Notes: generated by a model not told the origin, from the letters alone. A stretch of 45,740 nt of DNA from an uncultured Pelagibacteraceae bacterium (GCA_902556065.1 CACDUV010000005.1:1-45740); one strand, 5' to 3'. Positions 7,935-15,922 are shown, counted from the stretch's first letter. Made by a program: numbers and translations.

Positions 7935-9610
7935 TAAGTTGTTGTTTTAACAGTCGTTCGTTTCATTATGAAAACTTGTTGCGCCATAGTTAAAATATTA
8001 TTCACTGTCCAATATATTACCAACCCTGCTGGGAAAGGTGCCAAAATTATTGTTAGGAATAATGGAAAGAACATAAATATTTTTGCCTGCATTGGATCTG
8101 TTGGTGCAGGATTCAATTTTTGTTGAACCCACATAGATACACCCATCGCAACAGGCCATGCTCCAATGACCAAAAATGATGGTACATCATAAGGCAATAA
8201 TCCAAATAGATTGAACAAAGATGTAGGGTCTCTCTCTGATAAATCTTGTATCCAGCCATAAAAAGGCATTTGTCTCATTTCAATTGTTACAAATAAAACT
8301 TTGTATAAAGCAAAAAAAACTGGAATTTGTACAAGTATTGGTAAACATCCCGACATTGGGTTTACTTTCTCTTTTTTATAAAGAGCCATCATTGCTTGTT
8401 GCAATTTCATTTTGTCGTCTTTGTGAAGCTCTTTAAGTCTTGCCATTTCAGGCTGTAAGGCTTTCATTTTTGCCATGCTTCTAAACGAGAAGTTTGCAAG
8501 TGGGAAAAACGCTAATCTAATGCAAATTGTAATTGCTATAATTGCTAAGCCATAATTTCCAAGTAATTTAAAGAAATAATCTATTCCAAAAAATAATGGC
8601 TTGGTAATAAAGTATAAAAATCCCCAATCAATTGTTAAGTCAAATTTATCAATGTTTAAAGATTCAGCATACCCATCAATTACGTCAACTCTTTTTGCAG
8701 CCACAATAATTTGTAAGGTTTCCTCAATCAATGAGTTTTCATTAAGTTCCAATGGCTCTGTAGAAACAAAATTTGCTCTGAACTTATCTTTGTAATCAAA
8801 TGTTGTTTTAAATTCCTTTTCTCGCGGTGGAATAAGTGAAGTAACCCAGTATTTATCTCCAATCCCTAGCCATCCTTTTTGAGCTGTTCTTGAAAATTTC
8901 TTCTCTTGTATATCATCGTAATCTTCTTCAATAAGTTCATCATCAAGTGTTGCTACTAATCCTTCATGAAGGATATAGAAGTTAGATATATCAGGCATTT
9001 CATTTCTAATGATTTGCCCATAAGTATAAAAATCATATTTTTTATCTGAAGGATTGATTACACTTTGTTTAATTGAAAATAAATATTTGTCATCTAAGGC
9101 GATCTCTTTTTCAAATATTATACCTTGATCATTTGTCCAAGATATTTTTATAGGAGATTGATCTGTTAACTTATTATTTCCTGAAAGTTTCCAAATAGAA
9201 CTTGAATTTGGTATTTCAACATTTTTATCAGATGTAATAAAACCACTTTCAATCAAATAGCCATCTTTTGAATTTCTTGGTGAAAGAAGTGTAACTTTTT
9301 TTTGAGAGTCTAGACTAACATTGTATTGTTTAAAAGTTAGATCATCAATTACGCCACCTTTAAGCGAAATAGAACCAACAATACTCTCATTTTCAAAATT
9401 AATCCTTTCACTTTGATTTAATGCCTCTTCTCTAGAAATTTCAGCAACATTTTCTTTTTGATCTAGTGAAGGTGTATCACTGTTTTGTTCAACTTTATTT
9501 CCTTCAGCCATATTTTCTTTAGTAATTGGTGGAGGAGCAAAAAATAGTGAATACAAAACTATAACTGCTGCTGATAATGAAATTGCTGCTACTATATTTT
9601 TTGTATCCAT
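7934..9610 (-). CDS. yidC: Membrane protein insertase YidC
   Basis: Inserts and folds inner-membrane proteins, alone or with SecYEG. The 558-aa product has an N-terminal membrane anchor (about residues 5-26), a large periplasmic beta-domain (about 30-335), and the conserved five-helix insertase core. In the core, FKLLGNYGLAIIAITICIRL is followed by the positively charged cytoplasmic hairpin ending KEKVNPMSGCLPILVQIP, then three more helices. The conserved hydrophilic-groove Arg is in CIRLAFFPLANFS. It lies 1 bp after yidD in the classic rpmH-rnpA-yidD-yidC order. Confidence 0.97.
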   Translation of the reverse strand: MDTKNIVAAISLSAAVIVLYSLFFAPPPITKENMAEGNKVEQNSDTPSLDQKENVAEISREEALNQSERINFENESIVGSISLKGGVIDDLTFKQYNVSLDSQKKVTLLSPRNSKDGYLIESGFITSDKNVEIPNSSSIWKLSGNNKLTDQSPIKISWTNDQGIIFEKEIALDDKYLFSIKQSVINPSDKKYDFYTYGQIIRNEMPDISNFYILHEGLVATLDDELIEEDYDDIQEKKFSRTAQKGWLGIGDKYWVTSLIPPREKEFKTTFDYKDKFRANFVSTEPLELNENSLIEETLQIIVAAKRVDVIDGYAESLNIDKFDLTIDWGFLYFITKPLFFGIDYFFKLLGNYGLAIIAITICIRLAFFPLANFSFRSMAKMKALQPEMARLKELHKDDKMKLQQAMMALYKKEKVNPMSGCLPILVQIPVFFALYKVLFVTIEMRQMPFYGWIQDLSERDPTSLFNLFGLLPYDVPSFLVIGAWPVAMGVSMWVQQKLNPAPTDPMQAKIFMFFPLFLTIILAPFPAGLVIYWTVNNILTMAQQVFIMKRTTVKTTT

Positions 9611-9611
9611 A

Positions 9612-9860
9612 TTATTTTAATTTTGTATTTTTTTTAACAGGATCAAAACCCTCACCACCACCTAAAAATTTGATTGGGTGACAGGATAGGATTCTTTTAA
9701 TACTTAAAAACGATCCTTTTAACAGACCAAATTCTTTAAGAGCATCAATACTATATTCTGAGCAAGTTGGTAAATATCTACACGAATGTCCAAATAGAGG
9801 GCTAATCAGATATTTATAACCTTTAATAACTTTAATTAATATATTTGTAAAAATATTCAT
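9612..9860 (-). CDS. yidD: Membrane protein insertion efficiency factor YidD
   Basis: Small (82 aa) membrane-associated protein that helps YidC-dependent insertion. The signature CRYLPTCSEYSIDALKEFG (about 27-45) with its conserved cysteines identifies the family, and the C-terminal GGGEGFDPV segment is also typical. The start codon overlaps the rnpA stop by one base and yidC follows after 1 bp, so the three are almost certainly cotranslated. Confidence 0.95.
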   Translation of the reverse strand: MNIFTNILIKVIKGYKYLISPLFGHSCRYLPTCSEYSIDALKEFGLLKGSFLSIKRILSCHPIKFLGGGEGFDPVKKNTKLK

Positions 9861-10201
9861 TATTTTATTTTTTCAAAATCCTGCAATAGAGTTTCTTTTA
9901 TTAATTTGTATTCATTATTTAGCATAGATGACTTAGCGATAACAAGGAATGAATAGTTAAAATTTATTGATATTTTTTTAACTGCTTCATTTAAAATATT
10001 CCTTAATCTTCTTTTAATCTTGTTTCTCTTAACTGCATTCCCAATTTTCTTTTTTGTCACAAAGCTAATATTGAGTTTTTTATTATCTTTATTCATTAAT
10101 TTACCAAAGAAAATAGTTACGTATTTATTTGAAAACTTTTTTTGTTTAAGTAAATTTTTAAATTCTTCGTTTTTTGAAAGAGCAATAATTTTGCTTTTCA
10201 T
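9860..10201 (-). CDS. rnpA: Ribonuclease P protein component
   Basis: Protein subunit of RNase P, which binds the catalytic RNA and pre-tRNA 5' leaders. The basic 113-aa product contains the family core FVTKKKIGNAVKRNKIKRRLR (about 48-68), including the RNR-type motif, and a C-terminal helix. It starts 4 bp after the rpmH stop, which is the near-universal bacterial arrangement. The product is Lys-rich, as expected. Confidence 0.95.
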   Translation of the reverse strand: MKSKIIALSKNEEFKNLLKQKKFSNKYVTIFFGKLMNKDNKKLNISFVTKKKIGNAVKRNKIKRRLRNILNEAVKKISINFNYSFLVIAKSSMLNNEYKLIKETLLQDFEKIK

Positions 10202-10205
10202 TTAT

Positions 10206-10346
10206 TTACACTGATACAGTTAAAGATTTTCTTCCTCTGGCTCTTCTTCTAGCTAAAAGTTTTTTTCCACCTTTAGTTTTCATTTTAGATCTAAAGCCAT
10301 GTTTTCTTGCTCTTTTTTTGTTTGAAGGTTGGTATGTTCTTTTCAT
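10206..10346 (-). CDS. rpmH: 50S ribosomal protein L34
   Basis: I translated this short gene directly. It has 46 residues starting MKRTYQPS, then [16 protein letters not shown], then [15 protein letters not shown], and ends LTVSV. This is an unmistakable L34, slightly longer than the 44-residue norm at its C-terminus. It is the first gene of the minus-strand unit through yidC to the SET gene. A spurious plus-strand frame covers its 5' part. A promoter candidate lies 35-62 bp upstream of its ATG. Confidence 0.97.
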   Translation of the reverse strand: MKRTYQPSNKKRARKHGFRSKMKTKGGKKLLARRRARGRKSLTVSV

Positions 10347-10380
10347 AAATAAATTGATTAAATTTTATAAATTTTGCCCC

Positions 10381-10408
10381 TTTATATTAGCAATAATAGA
10401 AATAGCAA
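10381..10408 (-). promoter_or_regulatory. Candidate sigma-70 promoter for the rpmH operon
   Basis: On the minus strand, TTGCTA (10408-10403) is separated by 16 bp from TATAAA (10386-10381). The expected start would be near 10374, giving a leader of about 28 nt before the rpmH ATG. It lies in the only intergenic space between divergent rpmH and the VTT gene. Found by eye only; A+T-rich DNA gives chance matches easily. Confidence 0.4.
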
Positions 10409-10440
10409 ATAGAAGATTTAGGAATAAAATAACAATATTC

Positions 10441-11163
10441 ATGGAAAAAACAAAAAAAATTAAACTATTTATAGGTTTATCTTACTTATTAATTGTTAGT
10501 TTATTTTTATATTTTTTCTTTTCAAAATTCAGTCTTCAGGAGATTACATCTTATGATTTTTTGAGAAATAATAGATCTTATTTAATTGAGTTGAAGAATT
10601 CTAATTTATTTTTAGTTTCAATTTCTTTTTTGTTTCTAACAGTTCTTTGGGTTTTCCCTTTTCTAGGCTTTGGATCTCCGGTAGCACTTATGGGTGGCTT
10701 TATTTTTGGGAAATGGATTGGAACATTAGTTGTGGTAACTGGTTTAAGTGTAGGCGCAACTTTTTTATATATATTTGGAAATTATTTTTTAAGAGATTTA
10801 ATTAGGGAAAAATTTCTTAATAAATTTCAAAATCTTGAAATTAAATTTAGAAAATCCGAATTTTTTTATTTGCTCATTTATAGATTTATTGGAGGCGTTC
10901 CTTGGCAAATAAGTTGTCTATTACCCACTTTATTTAATGTGAAGGTAAAAAATTTTTTGTTTGCAACTTTTTTAGGAATAATACCTCAGATTTTTTTGGC
11001 AGTTTCAATTGGAAGTGGGATTGAAAAAGTAATCGATCAAAATTCAGAAGTTCCTGGATTAATGGATATTATCTTTTCACCAGATATCCATGTTCCTCTT
11101 TTAGCGTTTTTTTTACTAATTGTGATTTCAATTATTTTTAGAAAAAAATTTTATAGAAAATAA
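10441..11163 (+). CDS. TVP38/TMEM64 (VTT/DedA-superfamily) membrane protein
   Basis: Predicted polytopic inner-membrane protein of 240 aa. There is an N-terminal helix (about 8-28), then the VTT core FGSPVALMGGFIFGKWIG (about 79-96) with a reentrant-like hydrophobic segment. A conserved FIGGVPWQISCL region follows at about 150, then further helices to the C-terminus. The frame is open back to 10318, but that extension would cover rpmH on the other strand. The ATG at 10441 gives the family's normal N-terminus. VTT proteins are lipid-scramblase or transporter-like in other systems; the role here is not determined. Its stop touches the 3' end of the opposite-strand tRNA-Thr. Confidence 0.85.
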   Translation: MEKTKKIKLFIGLSYLLIVSLFLYFFFSKFSLQEITSYDFLRNNRSYLIELKNSNLFLVSISFLFLTVLWVFPFLGFGSPVALMGGFIFGKWIGTLVVVTGLSVGATFLYIFGNYFLRDLIREKFLNKFQNLEIKFRKSEFFYLLIYRFIGGVPWQISCLLPTLFNVKVKNFLFATFLGIIPQIFLAVSIGSGIEKVIDQNSEVPGLMDIIFSPDIHVPLLAFFLLIVISIIFRKKFYRK

Positions 11164-11237
11164 TGGTGCTCCCACCCTGTACTGACCAGGGAACTAGTCA
11201 TTACCAATGACTTGTTATGCCATTTAACTACAGGAGC
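11164..11237 (-). tRNA. tRNA-Thr (anticodon GGT)
   Basis: The minus strand folds into a full cloverleaf. The acceptor stem is 7 bp (GCTCCTG with TGGGAGC, two G-U pairs). The D-arm is GTTA/TAAC with a 7-nt loop containing GG. The anticodon stem AGTCA/TGACT closes loop TTGGTAA, so the anticodon is GGT. The variable region is 4 nt, and T-stem CCCTG/CAGGG closes loop GTCAGTA. Discriminator A and the CCA end are encoded. Length is 74 nt. The T-loop departs from TTCRANY: positions 54 and 58 are both G. The 3' end directly abuts the stop codon of the VTT gene on the other strand. Confidence 0.9.
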
Positions 11238-11304
11238 TAAAATACATTTAGTAATTTATTGATAATAAAGCATTTTTTTCAAATTATTGCCTTAATTTTT
11301 TGAT

Positions 11305-11310
11305 TATAAT
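11305..11310 (+). promoter_or_regulatory. Candidate -10 element upstream of the small-protein/dcd/murA unit
   Basis: A perfect TATAAT lies 25 bp upstream of the ATG of the 66-aa gene, within the 98-bp space after tRNA-Thr. No good -35 box is seen at 16-18 bp spacing. It is the best promoter candidate for the unit running through infA. Confidence 0.35.
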
Positions 11311-11335
11311 GATCTATATCTACTAAAAAAATGTT

Positions 11336-11536
11336 ATGGGAATTCACTACGATTATAAATCAACAAAAGGCAACAAGCTTATGGAGAAGCAAGCTAAAAG
11401 AGAAAGAAAGCTTGCCGAAAAAAAAGCTAAACGTTTAGCTAAAGAAGGCCCAAAAAAAGAAGAACCCACATCAAAAACATTAGATCCTAATAAACCAATA
11501 TCGTTAGATTTTTTGACCAATCCAAACAAAGAATGA
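11336..11536 (+). CDS. Small Lys-rich protein of unknown function (66 aa)
   Basis: The product is highly basic in its first 45 residues (a KQAKRERKLAEKKAKRLAKEG helix) and ends with an acidic/hydrophobic tail [13 protein letters not shown] do not recognise a named family. The layout, a basic amphipathic helix plus a short conserved-looking C-terminal motif, suggests a nucleic-acid- or ribosome-associated peptide, but this is only inference. It is translationally coupled (ATGA) to the next small gene, which is coupled in turn to dcd. That argues that both are genuine genes. Confidence 0.65.
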   Translation: MGIHYDYKSTKGNKLMEKQAKRERKLAEKKAKRLAKEGPKKEEPTSKTLDPNKPISLDFLTNPNKE

Positions 11537-11634
11537 GTTCTAAAGATAAAAATGAGCGTTTGAGCTTAGCTTTAAGAAAAAATTTAAAAAAAAGAAAATT
11601 ATTTCAAAAAAAAAATAAAAAAAAATCTAAGTAA
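11533..11634 (+). CDS. 33-aa Lys/Arg-rich small protein
   Basis: ATG overlaps the preceding stop (ATGA) and its own stop overlaps the dcd start (TAATG). The peptide begins [20 protein letters not shown] and continues into a Lys/Asn-rich tail. The [15 protein letters not shown] core resembles the short alphaproteobacterial proteins with an 'RLAAALRENLRRRK' core that often neighbour murA. I recall that family from memory and have not checked it. No function is known to me. Two overlapping start/stop junctions and the basic-helix pattern favour a real gene over chance. Confidence 0.6.
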   Translation: MSSKDKNERLSLALRKNLKKRKLFQKKNKKKSK

Positions 11635-12194
11635 TGTCTATTCAGCCTGACTCGTGGATTAAGAAGATGTGTAAAGAGCACAATATGATTGAACCATTTT
11701 TAGATCATCAAGTTGCGGAGGGAAAAATATCATATGGATTAAGTAGTATGGGTTATGATGTTAGGATTTCTGATGAATATAGAATATTCACTAATGTAAA
11801 TAATTCCTTAGTCGATCCAAAAAATTTTTCAGATGATAATTTTATAGAAAAAAAAGGGCCTTATTGTATTATTCCTCCAAACTCATTTGTTTTGGCTAAA
11901 ACAGTAGAATATTTTAGAATTCCAAAAGACGTACTTTGTATATGTGTTGGCAAAAGTACTTACGCAAGAACAGGTATAATTTGTAATGTAACTCCTATTG
12001 AAAACGAATTTGAGGGAAATATAGTTATAGAGCTAAGCAACACTACACCTAATCCAGCAAAAATTTATTCTAATGAAGGTATAGCCCAATTTTTATTTTT
12101 TAAATCAGAAACTCAACCAGAGACAACTTATAAATCTAAGAACGGTAAATATCAGGGACAAACTACTATTCAGGTTGCTAAAATTAAAAAGTAA
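11634..12194 (+). CDS. dcd: dCTP deaminase
   Basis: Deaminates dCTP to dUTP, feeding dTMP synthesis. The dUTPase-fold motifs are clear: [19 protein letters not shown] (34-52), the KSTYARTGI segment (about 109-117) with the conserved Ser and Arg, [13 protein letters not shown] with the catalytic Glu (near 129), and the GQTT C-terminal motif. At 186 aa it is the mono-functional type typical of alphaproteobacteria. The start overlaps the stop of the 33-aa gene, and murA follows after 3 bp. Confidence 0.95.
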   Translation: MSIQPDSWIKKMCKEHNMIEPFLDHQVAEGKISYGLSSMGYDVRISDEYRIFTNVNNSLVDPKNFSDDNFIEKKGPYCIIPPNSFVLAKTVEYFRIPKDVLCICVGKSTYARTGIICNVTPIENEFEGNIVIELSNTTPNPAKIYSNEGIAQFLFFKSETQPETTYKSKNGKYQGQTTIQVAKIKK

Positions 12195-12197
12195 GTT

Positions 12198-13460
12198 ATG
12201 GACAAATTTCTGATTGATGGTCCTAGCAAAATCAAGGGCAAAGTTTCAATATCAGGTTCTAAAAATGCATCATTGCCAATATTAGCAGCTACATTACTTT
12301 TTGATTTACCAGTAACTATTCAAAACCTACCAAGAGTAAAAGATATTAGCACTATGCTTAATTTACTTAAGTCTCTTGGATCAAGAATTAAACTTTCTAA
12401 AGATAAAAAAACTGCAAAAATTTCAAATAATAAAAATATGAAAACTTTTGCTAGTTATTCATTAGTTAAAACAATGAGAGGTTCAATTTTAGTATTAGGA
12501 CCATTAGTTGCAAAATATCATAAGTCAAAAACATCATTACCAGGTGGTTGCTTAATTGGTGCAAGACCAGTTAATTATCATTTGTCAGCTTTAGAAAAAC
12601 TTGGGATGAATTATGAAATTAAAGATGGTTACATTTTAGCAAAATCTTTTGGCAAACTTAAAGGTGGATTAATTAGATTTCCTAAAATTACTGTTGGAGC
12701 AACTGAAAATTCTATAATCGCTGCATGCTTAGCAAAAGGAAAAACAGTATTAAGAAACTGTGCTGTTGAGCCAGAAATAAAAGACCTTACTAATTTTCTT
12801 AATTCAGCGGGTGCAAAAATTAATTGGAAAGGAAGAACATGTACTATTAGTGGAGTAAATTCTTTAAAATCAACAAATTATTCTGTGATGGCTGATAGAA
12901 TTGAAGCTGGTACTTTTTGTGTAGCAGCAACTCTAGCTAAAGGAACTCTAGAAGTTAACAATTTAGATTCAAAAATAATAAATACAGAACTTAATTTATT
13001 AAAAAAAGCAGGAGCTAAAATAAAAGTTAGCAAAAATAAAATTTATATTAATGGACCAGAACAAATTAAGTGTATTAAAAATATTAAAACAAAAGAGTTT
13101 CCTGGAATTCCAACAGATCTACAGGCGCAATTAATGGTCTTGATGTGTAAAGCAAAAGGAAAAAGTTCAATCACAGAGAATATTTTTGAAAATAGATTTA
13201 TGCATGTTGCTGAATTACAGAGATTAGGTGCAAATATTAAGACTAAAAATAATAAAGCATATATTGAGGGAAACACAAAATTTATTGGTGCAGAAGTTAT
13301 GTCTAGTGATCTAAGAGCATCAGTGGCACTTGTCTTAGCAGCTTCAGTAGCACAAGGGAAATCTGTAATTAATAGGATTTATCATTTAGATCGTGGTTAT
13401 GAAAAAATTGAAAATAAATTAAAAAATATTGGTGTTAAAATAAAAAGATTAAGAAGATGA
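12198..13460 (+). CDS. murA: UDP-N-acetylglucosamine 1-carboxyvinyltransferase
   Basis: First committed step of peptidoglycan synthesis: adds enolpyruvate from PEP to UDP-GlcNAc. The EPSP-synthase-like fold begins with SGSKNASLPILAA (Lys22, Asn23). The catalytic cysteine is present in LPGGCLIGARPVN (Cys118), so the fosfomycin-reactive Cys is retained. The late motif SDLRASVALVLA is also intact. At 420 aa it is full length. It overlaps the following DUF2948 gene by 4 bp. Confidence 0.97.
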   Translation: MDKFLIDGPSKIKGKVSISGSKNASLPILAATLLFDLPVTIQNLPRVKDISTMLNLLKSLGSRIKLSKDKKTAKISNNKNMKTFASYSLVKTMRGSILVLGPLVAKYHKSKTSLPGGCLIGARPVNYHLSALEKLGMNYEIKDGYILAKSFGKLKGGLIRFPKITVGATENSIIAACLAKGKTVLRNCAVEPEIKDLTNFLNSAGAKINWKGRTCTISGVNSLKSTNYSVMADRIEAGTFCVAATLAKGTLEVNNLDSKIINTELNLLKKAGAKIKVSKNKIYINGPEQIKCIKNIKTKEFPGIPTDLQAQLMVLMCKAKGKSSITENIFENRFMHVAELQRLGANIKTKNNKAYIEGNTKFIGAEVMSSDLRASVALVLAASVAQGKSVINRIYHLDRGYEKIENKLKNIGVKIKRLRR

Positions 13461-13849
13461 ACAAATATTTAGCTAAAATTATTGCTACAGACAAAGAGGG
13501 ATTACAAATGATTTCAGCTTGTAGTTCAGGAGCCAAAGTAAAAGTTTCAGACATTAAGTATCTAGAATCTAATAAGGTATTTTTATTATCAATTGAGCGT
13601 ATTAAAGTAGAAAATGAAAATGACGATAAAAAAGTCAATAGTATCTGTAGATTTGATTTTGTTGATAAGGTAAAGTCAAAAAATATTAATCAATCAAATC
13701 AAGAATTGGTTTTAGAATTGGTAGGAATAGATTATTTGAAAAATAACGATGTTTATGAAATAAATCTCTTTTTTAGTAATAATGCTCATATCGCTTTGAC
13801 CGCTGAAACGATTGAAGCAATATTAGAGGATCAAAGTGAAATAAATTAG
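13457..13849 (+). CDS. DUF2948 family protein
   Basis: 130-aa protein of unknown function. The layout matches DUF2948: LAKIIATDKEGLQMISACSS at the N-terminus, VKVSDIKYL, then FLLSIERI, with a Cys/Arg-Phe strand and a C-terminal NAHIALTAETIEAILEDQ segment. This family is typically found between murA and hisD in alphaproteobacteria, as here. No catalytic motif is evident. It overlaps murA (ATGA) and hisD begins 2 bp after its stop. Confidence 0.8.
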   Translation: MNKYLAKIIATDKEGLQMISACSSGAKVKVSDIKYLESNKVFLLSIERIKVENENDDKKVNSICRFDFVDKVKSKNINQSNQELVLELVGIDYLKNNDVYEINLFFSNNAHIALTAETIEAILEDQSEIN

Positions 13850-13851
13850 AG

Positions 13852-15135
13852 ATGAAGGTTTTAGATATTAGTAAGAAAAATTTTGACAAATTATTAGATA
13901 ATTTGTTAATGCAAAGAAAGAGAAAAGTTCAATCAAGTTCTGTTTCAGTCGCTAACATTATTAAAGATGTTAAAAAAAATGGCGATAAAGCTTTATTAAA
14001 ATATGAGAAAAAATTTAACAAAAATTCAGTAATCAAGCCTAGCTCAAATCAAATTCAAAAATCAATTCAATCATTAAATTCTATTGTAAAAAAATCTATC
14101 GATACTGCTTACAATAGGATTTATAAATTTCATTCATTACAAAAGTTTAAAAATATTTCTTACACCGATGAATTTAAAAATAAACTTGAGTATAAATATT
14201 TACCATTAGACTCGGTCGCAATTTATGTACCTGGTTCAACTGCATCCTATCCATCTAGTGTGTTGATGAATGCAATTCCAGCTATTGTTGCTGGTGTAAA
14301 AAGAATAGTTATGATCAACCCAGGCTATAAAGGAAAACAAAATCCTGCAGTATTATATGCAGCTAAAAAATGTAAAATTAAGGAAATTTATTCAATTGGT
14401 GGACCGTCTGCTATTGCTGCAGTCTCTTATGGAACAAAAAAAATTAAAAAGGTTGATAAAATTGTAGGGCCTGGAAATGCTTACGTTGCAGCTGCAAAAA
14501 AAGAAGTTTTTGGAGATGTTGGAATTGAGGGCATGACTGCTGGTCCTTCTGAAGTTACAATAGTTTGTGACAAGTATTCAAATGCAGAATGGGTTGCAAG
14601 CGATTTAATAGGGCAAGCAGAACATGATGATCTCGCACAGTGCATATTAATTTCAAAAGATAAAAACTTATTAAATAAAGTTAAAACTGAAATAATTAAA
14701 CAATTAAAAGAAATTCCAAGAGGGTCTATTGCAAAGAAAAGTTTGCAAAATAATGGAATTTTAATGCATGTAAATTCAGATAAAAAAATTATCAATATTG
14801 TTAACAAAATAGCTCCAGAGCATTTAGAGTTAAATGTTAAAAACTATAAATCTATTGTTTCAAAAATAAAAAATTCAGGATCGATTTGTTTAGGAAAATA
14901 TGCTGTTATGGCTATGACGGATTATAATGTGGGTTCAAATCATGTTTTACCAACTAATGGATCAGCAAAATACTCGAGTGGTATAAGTGTAAACGAATTC
15001 TATAAAAGAATTTCATACATAAACCTATCAAAAAAGGGTATTGAAAGTCTTGGACCATCAGTTATAACACTTGCAAATTACGAAGGCCTGGTTGGGCACG
15101 CTCAATCAGTATTAAGAAGAATAAGGAGAAAATAA
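13852..15135 (+). CDS. hisD: Histidinol dehydrogenase
   Basis: Catalyses the last two oxidations, L-histidinol to L-histidine, with NAD. Diagnostic segments are [42 protein letters not shown], the zinc/catalytic [10 protein letters not shown], and [14 protein letters not shown], which carries another zinc ligand. Length 427 aa is normal. It lies apart from hisZ-hisG, with infA, tRNA-Phe, the cold-shock gene and tRNA-His/hisS between. infA follows after 2 bp. Confidence 0.97.
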   Translation: MKVLDISKKNFDKLLDNLLMQRKRKVQSSSVSVANIIKDVKKNGDKALLKYEKKFNKNSVIKPSSNQIQKSIQSLNSIVKKSIDTAYNRIYKFHSLQKFKNISYTDEFKNKLEYKYLPLDSVAIYVPGSTASYPSSVLMNAIPAIVAGVKRIVMINPGYKGKQNPAVLYAAKKCKIKEIYSIGGPSAIAAVSYGTKKIKKVDKIVGPGNAYVAAAKKEVFGDVGIEGMTAGPSEVTIVCDKYSNAEWVASDLIGQAEHDDLAQCILISKDKNLLNKVKTEIIKQLKEIPRGSIAKKSLQNNGILMHVNSDKKIINIVNKIAPEHLELNVKNYKSIVSKIKNSGSICLGKYAVMAMTDYNVGSNHVLPTNGSAKYSSGISVNEFYKRISYINLSKKGIESLGPSVITLANYEGLVGHAQSVLRRIRRK

Positions 15136-15137
15136 AT

Positions 15138-15353
15138 TTGTCAAAACAAGACTTACTTGAATTCAAGGGGACCGTGATAGACCTACTTCCGAATGCAATG
15201 TTTAGAGTTAAGCTAGAGAATGGTCATACGGTTACAGCTCACACAGCAGGTAAGTTAAGAAAAAACAGAATTAGAGTTCTTCAAGGTGACAATGTAACTG
15301 TGGAGATGACACCTTACGATCTTACTAAAGGAAGAATTATCTTTAGAGGATAA
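15138..15353 (+). CDS. infA: Translation initiation factor IF-1
   Basis: 71-aa OB-fold protein that binds the 30S A site during initiation. The core [57 protein letters not shown] is unmistakable. The start is TTG, preceded at 9 bp by an AAGGAGA-type ribosome-binding site that lies within the end of hisD. No in-frame ATG fits the conserved N-terminus. tRNA-Phe begins 4 bp after the stop, so the mRNA probably needs processing there. Confidence 0.95.
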   Translation: MSKQDLLEFKGTVIDLLPNAMFRVKLENGHTVTAHTAGKLRKNRIRVLQGDNVTVEMTPYDLTKGRIIFRG

Positions 15354-15357
15354 ATAA

Positions 15358-15432
15358 GGCTGAGTAGCTCAGGAGTAGAGCAGAGCCCTGAAAAGGCTTG
15401 TGTCGGAGGTGCGAATCCTTCCTCAGCCACCA
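15358..15432 (+). tRNA. tRNA-Phe (anticodon GAA)
   Basis: Complete 75-nt cloverleaf with CCA encoded. Acceptor GGCTGAG/CTCAGCC is a perfect 7 bp. The D-arm is GCTC/GAGC with loop AGGAGTA. Anticodon stem GAGCC/GGCTT closes loop CTGAAAA (anticodon GAA). The variable region is GTGTC, T-stem GGAGG/CCTTC closes loop TGCGAAT, and the discriminator is A. Position 55, normally the pseudouridine target U, is G. It lies 4 bp after infA and upstream of the cold-shock gene, so it is possibly released from a polycistronic transcript. Confidence 0.93.
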
Positions 15433-15481
15433 CCACAAAGTTTGATCTTGAAATACCTGTAAAAGAAATTAACTTAATTAA

Positions 15482-15487
15482 TATAAT
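15482..15487 (+). promoter_or_regulatory. Candidate -10 element of the cold-shock gene
   Basis: A perfect TATAAT 27 bp upstream of the ATG. No convincing -35 box lies 16-18 bp upstream. A purine-rich AAAGGACG ribosome-binding site follows about 10 bp before the ATG. The gene may also be read from the upstream infA/tRNA-Phe transcript. Confidence 0.3.
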
Positions 15488-15514
15488 AAATAACAAAAAG
15501 GACGAAAAAATAAG

Positions 15515-15727
15515 ATGAGTACACTACAAGGTAAAATAAAATGGTATAATGGTAAAAAGGGATATGGCTTTATAGAGAGAGACGACAAAGAGAAAGATGC
15601 CTTTGTACATGCTTCAGCTGTAAAAGCTGCTGGAATGAGATTTCTTAATGAAGGTGATAAACTTGAATTCACATTAGAAGACGGTCCTAAAGGTCCATCT
15701 GCAGTAAATTTAAAAAAAATAGACTAA
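15515..15727 (+). CDS. Cold-shock-domain protein (CspA family)
   Basis: Single-stranded RNA/DNA-binding OB-fold protein of 70 aa. RNP-1 is KGYGFI (residues 14-19) and RNP-2 is DAFVHAS; the GKIKWYN start and the VNLKKI end match the family. Such proteins melt RNA structure and help translation in the cold or in general. The gene has its own ribosome-binding site and is closed by the clearest Rho-independent terminator in the window. This fits a short, abundant mRNA. Confidence 0.95.
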   Translation: MSTLQGKIKWYNGKKGYGFIERDDKEKDAFVHASAVKAAGMRFLNEGDKLEFTLEDGPKGPSAVNLKKID

Positions 15728-15743
15728 TTTTCGTAAAATTTCT

Positions 15744-15788
15744 AAAGGACGTTATTTTTACATTTAGTAGATTAGCGTCCTTTTTTTT
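15744..15788 (+). terminator. Rho-independent terminator after the cold-shock gene
   Basis: Inverted repeat AAAGGACG (15744-15751) and CGTCCTTT (15776-15783) forms an 8-bp stem with a 24-nt loop. It runs directly into eight consecutive T residues (15781-15788). It begins 17 bp after the stop codon. It is the only strong classical terminator I could see in the window. Confidence 0.8.
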
Positions 15789-15890
15789 ATTTAAGCCTTG
15801 AATATTAATAATTTTTGTCTAAAAGCCTGCTCATGAATATAAATATTATATACAGAATTACTTATAGAAGTACTCACAGAAACTGTTTCC

Positions 15891-15910
15891 ATAGCCATTA
15901 GGCTATTTAT
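15891..15910 (+). other. Short hairpin in the spacer before tRNA-His
   Basis: ATAGCC-ATTA-GGCTAT forms a perfect 6-bp stem with a 4-nt loop (15891-15906), followed by an A/T-rich TTATTTATATT tract. It lies in the 15789-15961 spacer, 100 bp after the cold-shock terminator. It could end a short independent transcript or shape the hisS leader. Nothing else in the spacer looks coding. Confidence 0.35.
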
Positions 15911-15916
15911 TTATAT

Positions 15917-15922
15917 TATAAT
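15917..15922 (+). promoter_or_regulatory. Candidate -10 element of the tRNA-His/hisS unit
   Basis: A perfect TATAAT ends 39 bp upstream of the tRNA-His 5' end, but the -35 region is poor. An alternative with TTGTCT (15815-15820), a 17-bp spacer and TATAAA (15838-15843) lies further upstream and would place the 15891 hairpin inside the leader. Confidence 0.3.

Noticed and set aside
10318..10440. N-terminal extension of the VTT membrane protein frame across rpmH
   Set aside because: It would lie on top of the rpmH coding sequence on the other strand; the ATG at 10441 gives the family's normal start.
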